From contig OZ001190.1 in NCBI GenBank assembly GCA_963921355.3, positions 3,162,001 through 3,226,000 on the forward strand: DNA of 64,000 nt, in the 5' to 3' direction. The stretch is from CAWUEZ02 sp963921355. GTDB lineage: Bacteria; Pseudomonadota; Alphaproteobacteria; Thalassobaculales; Thalassobaculaceae. Below the pieces are notes generated by a model. The model did no database searches. It saw nothing but the letters and a program-made list of their open reading frames with translations, and had not been told where the DNA came from. Every line of letters begins with the position of its first letter. Position 1 is the first letter of the stretch. Shown here piece after piece: positions 59,595 through 64,000 of the stretch. The position numbers and the translations under genes were made by a program.

Positions 59595-62383
59595 TGCTCT
59601 CCCTCCACGAGGCGCCGGATCAGCGCCCTGAGATCCGCCGGCATTACCGGTTTCTCCAGATACGGTCGCCCTGCATCGGCCAGGAACCGGCGAATGGCCG
59701 GGCTCATCGTGTCGCCGGTGACGAAGGCCACCCGCATGAGCTGATCCGGATAGCGGTCCCGCATGATCTCGAACAGGGCCGGTCCGTCCATGTCGAGCAT
59801 CCGCACATCGCTCAGGATCGCGTCGTAGTGCCGAAACAGAAGACGTTCCAGTCCGGCGCGCCCCGACGTCACGACGTCGACACGGTGGCCTTCGGCGAGC
59901 AGCGAATCCCGGATGATCTCGCCGACCGCCGGTTCATCATCGATGACCAGGACAGACAGCATGTTCGGATCTTCGAGTGCTTCGTCTTCGGGGTCGGCAC
60001 CCAGCGCGCCGCCTCGGATCGGAAACCTCAACTCGAACGTCGTGCCCCGTCCGGGAGCGCTGTCGACGGAGATCGCCCCGCCATGGGCATCGACGATGCG
60101 ATGAACGATGGTCAGGCCGATCCCGGTCCCTTCGCCGACCTCCTTGGTGGTGAAGAACGGCTCGAAGATCCGTGACGCGGCTTCTTCCGGGACCCCTTTG
60201 CCGGTGTCGCTCACCTTTATGACAGCCTCGCGCCGTCCGCGGTCGAAATGGGTGATCATGCGCAGCCGGTGCGGTTGCGGCTGTCCGTCCATCGCATGAA
60301 CCGCATTGACGATCAGATTGGTCAGGACCTGGTTGATCTGGTCGGCATCTGCCAGGAACGGGGGGATCGTCGGGTTGAGTTCCAGGCTGACGTCAATATC
60401 GGCCGTCCGCAGCATGTAGCCGGTCATCTCCAGGGCCATTTCGACCACCTCGTTGAGGGAGACCGGGCGCATTTCACTCGGTTGCTGGCGGGCCATCGCG
60501 AGGAACGTCTTCACGATCCGTGCGCAACGATCGGCGGCGTCGCCGATCCGACGGGCCCGCTCCACGATGCCGGGCTCTCGTGCGGTCTCCCGCAGCAGCA
60601 TCGCCTGGCCGACCACTACCGACAGTGGATTGTTCAGTTCGTGGCTGACCCCGGCCAGGAGTTCGCCGAGCGCGCTCAGCTTCTCGGTCTGATGAAGCGC
60701 TTCGCGCTGACGCGCCATTTCGGCTTCCATGCGGCGGCGTTCCGTCAGGTCGTAGACGCTGGAAACGATCACTTCCTGGCCCTGGTACTCAACCAGCCGG
60801 GCGGCAATCGACGCGCAGAACTCCGCGCCGTCCATGCGTTTCAGGAACGTCTCGAATCCGTCGATCCGGCGATCCCGGCGGAGGATCGCCAGATAGCGGT
60901 CACGGTCCTTTCGTTCGACGAAAAAGTCGCGAGCGGAGACCGGCGATCCCATCGGGTCACGCTGGAACATCTGTCGGGATGCCGGGCTCTCGTAAATGAT
61001 CCGGCCATCGGCGGCGTTGGTCATGCCGACCGGAACCGGGCAGGCATCAAGGATCCGCCGGATCAGCGCCTCGCTCTGGCGCAGGGACTGTTCGGCCCGC
61101 TTGCGATGGGTGATATCGGCGCGGATGGTGAGGGACCCGCCGTCGGTCGTGCGATGGACGGTGATGACGCGCCAATCACCGTTGGTCAGCTCCATCTCCA
61201 TCGGCGGCCCGTCGAACTCGCCCAAGCGCCGGACGATCCAGTCGATGTTCTCGCGATCGCCCTCGACGACCCGGCCGTCGAAACGCCGCACATTCTCGAA
61301 GAACCGTTCAATGTTCTGGCTCCGGTCCATGCCGATCATGTCCGGAGAGTTGACTCCATAAGGGGCAGCGAAGGCCTGGTTGCAAAACAGCAGCTTGCCG
61401 TTGGCGTCGCTGATCGCGAAACCGTCTGACATGCTCTCGATCGCGTCCTGCAGCAGCTGGGTCAGCCGCTGGCGCTCCTCGCGGGCGGCCAGACGCTCCG
61501 AAATGTCCTGGATATCCCAAATGATCAGGGTATTGCCGTCGATCTCGGTTTCGGCGATCGCGACCTCAACTGGAAAACGGGACCCGTCGAACCGTCTGGC
61601 ATGTGTCTCGAAGCGAGCCTCTCGCTTGTCGTCTTGGCCTTTGCGCCGCAACTGGAAAACCCCGCCACCGCCGGCCTCCTCCGGATCGTCGCACACGATG
61701 AGGTCGTCGATCGGTTGACCCACCGCTTTGGCCCGGGTGGTCTCGAACATCCGCTCGGCGGTCGGGTTGAACTCAACCACCCGGCCGTCTTCGTCGGTGG
61801 CCACGATGGCATCGAGCACGTTCTCCAGCACCGCGCGCTTCACGGCTTCGGCCTTGCCGACCCGGGCGACGGCGTCGCGCTCAGTCGTGATGTCGACCAT
61901 GCTGCCGGCCAGCATGCGCGGCGCGTCCAGCGTCGGATCGGCGTCGACGACCCTCAGCGTGTCGCGAAACCACAGCCAGTGGCCGTCCGGATGGCGCATC
62001 CGGTATTCGATGACGCGCTCCCCACGCTCGCCGAGCGAGGCGATGGCCTCGAGATAGTCATCGCGGTCATCGGCATGCATCTGGGTCGCGCCATAGCCGA
62101 TGATGTCGATGTAGTGGCTCGCCGGATATCCGGTGATCTTCTCGACATTGTCGCTGATGAAGCGGGTTCGACGCTCTCTATCGAGGTCGCAGAGATAGAA
62201 GACGGTCGATGAGTTGGCGACGGCGAAATGCAGCAGCGCGCTGCGATGGGCGTCGCTCACCATCGTCGGTGGGCTGGATTCACCGTGCAACGCAGCAGTC
62301 ATGCCGGCTCGCCGTAGCGGTTGTACGGATCGCCATCCAGCATAGGCGGATGGCGATCCGGAAGCCATGGCGCGCTGCGGCAT
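59591..62383 (-). CDS. Multi-PAS hybrid histidine kinase with C-terminal receiver
   Basis: This 930-residue kinase has four PAS-like domains in the first about 500 residues (e.g. VLENVLDAIVATDEDGRVVE, ESMSDGFAISDANGKLLF, ILDACPVPVGMTNAADGRII). Then come HisKA (LLAGVSHELNNPLSVVVG), HATPase (SDTGKGVPEEAASRIFEPF, GEGTGIGLTIVH) and a receiver (VLVIDDEPAVGEII, phospho-Asp in AILSDVRMLDMDG). ATG 62383 follows GGGGAGGG; GTG 62401 is an alternative. No membrane helix is evident. It is coupled to the OmpR-type regulator. Confidence 0.93.
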   Translation of the reverse strand: MPQRAMASGSPSAYAGWRSVQPLRRAGMTAALHGESSPPTMVSDAHRSALLHFAVANSSTVFYLCDLDRERRTRFISDNVEKITGYPASHYIDIIGYGATQMHADDRDDYLEAIASLGERGERVIEYRMRHPDGHWLWFRDTLRVVDADPTLDAPRMLAGSMVDITTERDAVARVGKAEAVKRAVLENVLDAIVATDEDGRVVEFNPTAERMFETTRAKAVGQPIDDLIVCDDPEEAGGGGVFQLRRKGQDDKREARFETHARRFDGSRFPVEVAIAETEIDGNTLIIWDIQDISERLAAREERQRLTQLLQDAIESMSDGFAISDANGKLLFCNQAFAAPYGVNSPDMIGMDRSQNIERFFENVRRFDGRVVEGDRENIDWIVRRLGEFDGPPMEMELTNGDWRVITVHRTTDGGSLTIRADITHRKRAEQSLRQSEALIRRILDACPVPVGMTNAADGRIIYESPASRQMFQRDPMGSPVSARDFFVERKDRDRYLAILRRDRRIDGFETFLKRMDGAEFCASIAARLVEYQGQEVIVSSVYDLTERRRMEAEMARQREALHQTEKLSALGELLAGVSHELNNPLSVVVGQAMLLRETAREPGIVERARRIGDAADRCARIVKTFLAMARQQPSEMRPVSLNEVVEMALEMTGYMLRTADIDVSLELNPTIPPFLADADQINQVLTNLIVNAVHAMDGQPQPHRLRMITHFDRGRREAVIKVSDTGKGVPEEAASRIFEPFFTTKEVGEGTGIGLTIVHRIVDAHGGAISVDSAPGRGTTFELRFPIRGGALGADPEDEALEDPNMLSVLVIDDEPAVGEIIRDSLLAEGHRVDVVTSGRAGLERLLFRHYDAILSDVRMLDMDGPALFEIMRDRYPDQLMRVAFVTGDTMSPAIRRFLADAGRPYLEKPVMPADLRALIRRLVEGEQ

Positions 62384-62412
62384 GCTGTTTTCCCTCCCCA
62401 CCGGCCGAGCCG

Positions 62413-62685
62413 TCAGTCGCGTGGAAACAGGCGCCGCGGATCAACGCTCGGATGGTCGATCACCGTCTTGGAGATGAACTCGATCCGGTTCCGTTCGACG
62501 CCGATATCCGCCAGGGTGCGGGCGTCCAGGCCGCGCAGCGAGTCGATTGTCCGCTTGCGCCGATAGGCTTTGGTGACGCTCTGGAACGGCCAGGCCAGGA
62601 CATTGACCAGACGCACGGCGTCATGCATGAGGGGGGTCAGGGCCTGCACGAGATGGAAGATCGGGCTGGCTGTTCTCTCCAGCAT
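62413..62685 (-). CDS. DUF1127-family small protein
   Basis: This 90-residue protein carries the DUF1127 pattern LRGLDARTLADIGVERNRIE near the C-terminus. In alphaproteobacteria such proteins are linked to stress, phosphate and RNA turnover. AAGGAG lies well placed before the ATG. It precedes the multi-PAS kinase gene by 29 bases and may share its transcript. A 16-base motif identical to 55288-55303 lies 106 bases upstream. Confidence 0.85.
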   Translation of the reverse strand: MLERTASPIFHLVQALTPLMHDAVRLVNVLAWPFQSVTKAYRRKRTIDSLRGLDARTLADIGVERNRIEFISKTVIDHPSVDPRRLFPRD

Positions 62686-62790
62686 TTGCTCACTCCTTCG
62701 ATTGAGAAACGGCCCGACGGGCCGCCTGCCTTAGGATCAGGAAGATGGGGAGGCGGTGTTTCCGACCGACGTCGCTTCGAGTGAGGAATT

Positions 62791-62806
62791 GTTTCAATTG
62801 TTTCTG
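62791..62806 (-). promoter_or_regulatory. Shared 16-base motif upstream of the DUF1127 gene (copy 2)
   Basis: The minus strand reads CAGAAACAATTGAAAC, identical to 55288-55303. On the plus strand here the unit AATTGTTTC is repeated twice in tandem (62787-62804). Its position about 106 bases before the ATG fits a promoter or operator. Confidence 0.4.
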
Positions 62807-62888
62807 GGGCCGACGGATGCCGGATCTTTGTCGATCAACCGCCGTCCGATAGGGTTTTGCGAGCCGTCGTTAGGAGTGGGATCAGGCC

Positions 62889-64000
62889 ATGAGAATCGAT
62901 GATCCGCACCGCGGCTTCCCCCGCTCGGAATTCGAGCACCGGCTCGCGCGGGCCCACAGCGTCATGGCGGATTCCGCCTTGGACGTCATGGTTGTCACCA
63001 CGGAGCCCGAGATCCGGTGGTTCACGGGGTTTCTCACCTGATTCTGGCTGAGCCCGACGCGACCATGGTTTCTGGTGGTTCCCGCGGGAAAGCAGCCGGT
63101 CGCGGTCATCCCGTCGATTGGCGAGCAGGCGATGGCCGCCACCGGGTTGCGCGACATCCGAACCTGGCCGTCACCGCGGCCGGATGACGACGGGATCAGC
63201 CTTCTGATCGAGACCATCCGTGAGTTCCTGCCCGAGCAGGGAGGGCGTATCGGTCTCCAGACCGGCGCGGAGACCCATGTCCGCATGCCGATCAACGATC
63301 TGGACCGTTTGCGAACGGCCTTGGGCGGCGCGCGGTGGGTTGACTCGACCATGGCCGTGCGCGCACTGCGCCAACTCAAAACCCCCTCGGAGATCGAGAA
63401 GATCCGGCTGGCCTGCGGGATCGCAGGGCGCGGGTTTGAGCGATTGTATGCTGAGCTGCGCGGCGGGATGTCCGAGGTCGAGGTTTTCCGTCGCTTCAAG
63501 ATCGCCTGCCTGGAGGAGGGCGCCGACGATGTCGACTATGTGGTCGGGGGCGCTGGTCCCGGGGGCTACGGAGACATCATCTCGCCGCCGTCGGAACGGC
63601 CTTTGACGGCTGGCGACGTCCTGATGCTGGACGTCGGGTTGAGCTTCGACGGCTATTTCTGCGATTTCGATCGGAACTTCTCGATCGGCCCGCCGTCACC
63701 AGAGACGTCGGCGGCCTATGACCGGCTCTGGCGTGCGACCGAGGCCGGTCTGGCGGCCGCCAGACCGGGGGCCACATGCGGCGAGATCTACGATCAGATG
63801 GCGGCGGTCCTGGAGGAGGGGCAGGCCGACAGAGGGGAGGGTGGTTCCGTCGGCCGGTTCGGCCACGGCCTCGGCACGCAGTTGACGGAGTTTCCGTCGA
63901 TCGCCGCATGGGATGATACGGTTCTGGAAGCGGGCATGGTGATCACGCTCGAACCCAGTCTGACGATCGCGCCGGGGCGGATGATGGTTCACGAAGAGAA
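62889..64000 (+). pseudogene. M24-family metallopeptidase (Xaa-Pro aminopeptidase-like) with in-frame TGA; 3' partial
   Basis: ATG 62889 opens 50 codons of a creatinase-type N-terminal domain ending EIRWFTGFLT, then TGA at 63039-63041. The same frame resumes at once with FWLSPTRPWFLVVPAGK and continues without another stop to the window end. The catalytic M24 domain is intact as far as seen: metal ligands in LMLDVGLSFDGYFCDFDRNF, GRFGHGLGTQLTEF and VITLEPSL. One base change could restore the frame. It may be a recent nonsense mutant, a sequencing error, or a gene that restarts downstream. Confidence 0.8.

Noticed and set aside
63039..63041. TGA as selenocysteine in the M24 peptidase
   Set aside because: The site is in the N-terminal non-catalytic domain, the M24 family uses metal-ligand Asp/His/Glu and not Sec, and no convincing downstream selenocysteine hairpin was identified by eye.
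1..64000. Global reassignment of UAG to a sense codon
   Set aside because: LysR, FdsB, FdsD, the 37101 PAS protein, the ExbB-like protein and the 53335 kinase all end in TAG at normal family lengths.

Overview
The window is high-GC, gene-dense DNA from an alphaproteobacterium. The best fit is Rhodospirillales-like. The evidence is NAD-dependent FdsGBACD formate dehydrogenase, RutR-type pyrimidine catabolism with PreTA, two PAS_5-like proteins, a DUF1127 protein, B12-riboswitch-controlled cobalamin genes, FliG and many two-component proteins. No tRNA, rRNA, insertion sequence, phage or CRISPR array was seen.

Layout. (1) 1-1210: the end of a hybrid kinase (REC-Hpt) and a CheY-like regulator. 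(2) 1296-8324: a LysR regulator followed by the formate dehydrogenase operon fdsG-B-A, fdhD (fdsC), fdsD. (3) 8499-9059: a PAS-like protein. (4) 9135-16355: a cobalamin riboswitch controlling a TonB receptor, a B12-binding protein and a BtuC permease, then cobQ, cobD and cobO. The BtuD ATPase is missing. (5) 16458-16985: a small membrane protein. (6) 17217-30785: a type I secretion island. It has a giant acidic RTX-type protein, an unrecognised protein coupled to a PilZ (c-di-GMP) protein, and a convergent operon of two dissimilar ABC half-transporters, a C39-like domain ORF and an HlyD adaptor. (7) 31100-33113: a tandem ThyX-like protein and a lipoprotein. (8) 33148-36917: a heterodimeric ABC exporter. 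(9) 37101-40656: a PAS-like protein, FliG, and an ExbB/TolQ-like three-gene operon. (10) 40749-52837: an alpha/beta dehalogenase-like hydrolase, then reductive pyrimidine catabolism (preT, preA, DMT exporter, rutR, ureidopropionase-type amidase, hydA) and an NMT1/THI5-type ABC importer. One perfect and one imperfect RutR operator are visible. (11) 52928-54471: a PAS histidine kinase and a response regulator. (12) 54472-58581: an AT-rich gap, a small ORF, and a methionine operon (hydrolase, metY, metA). (13) 58857-62685: a multi-PAS hybrid kinase, an OmpR-type regulator and a DUF1127 protein. (14) 62889-64000: an M24 peptidase gene broken by an in-frame TGA and running off the window.

Most noteworthy is the secretion island. 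The cargo carries roughly 135-140 nonapeptides, the last part organised as three exact 432-bp (16-unit) super-repeats. Both the cargo and the split ABC transporter carry a single in-frame UAG with the reading frame continuing coherently on the far side. UAG is also an ordinary stop in this window (LysR, FdsB, FdsD, PAS, ExbB-like, kinase), so global recoding is not supported. Local readthrough, reinitiation, gene splitting or point nonsense mutation remain open.
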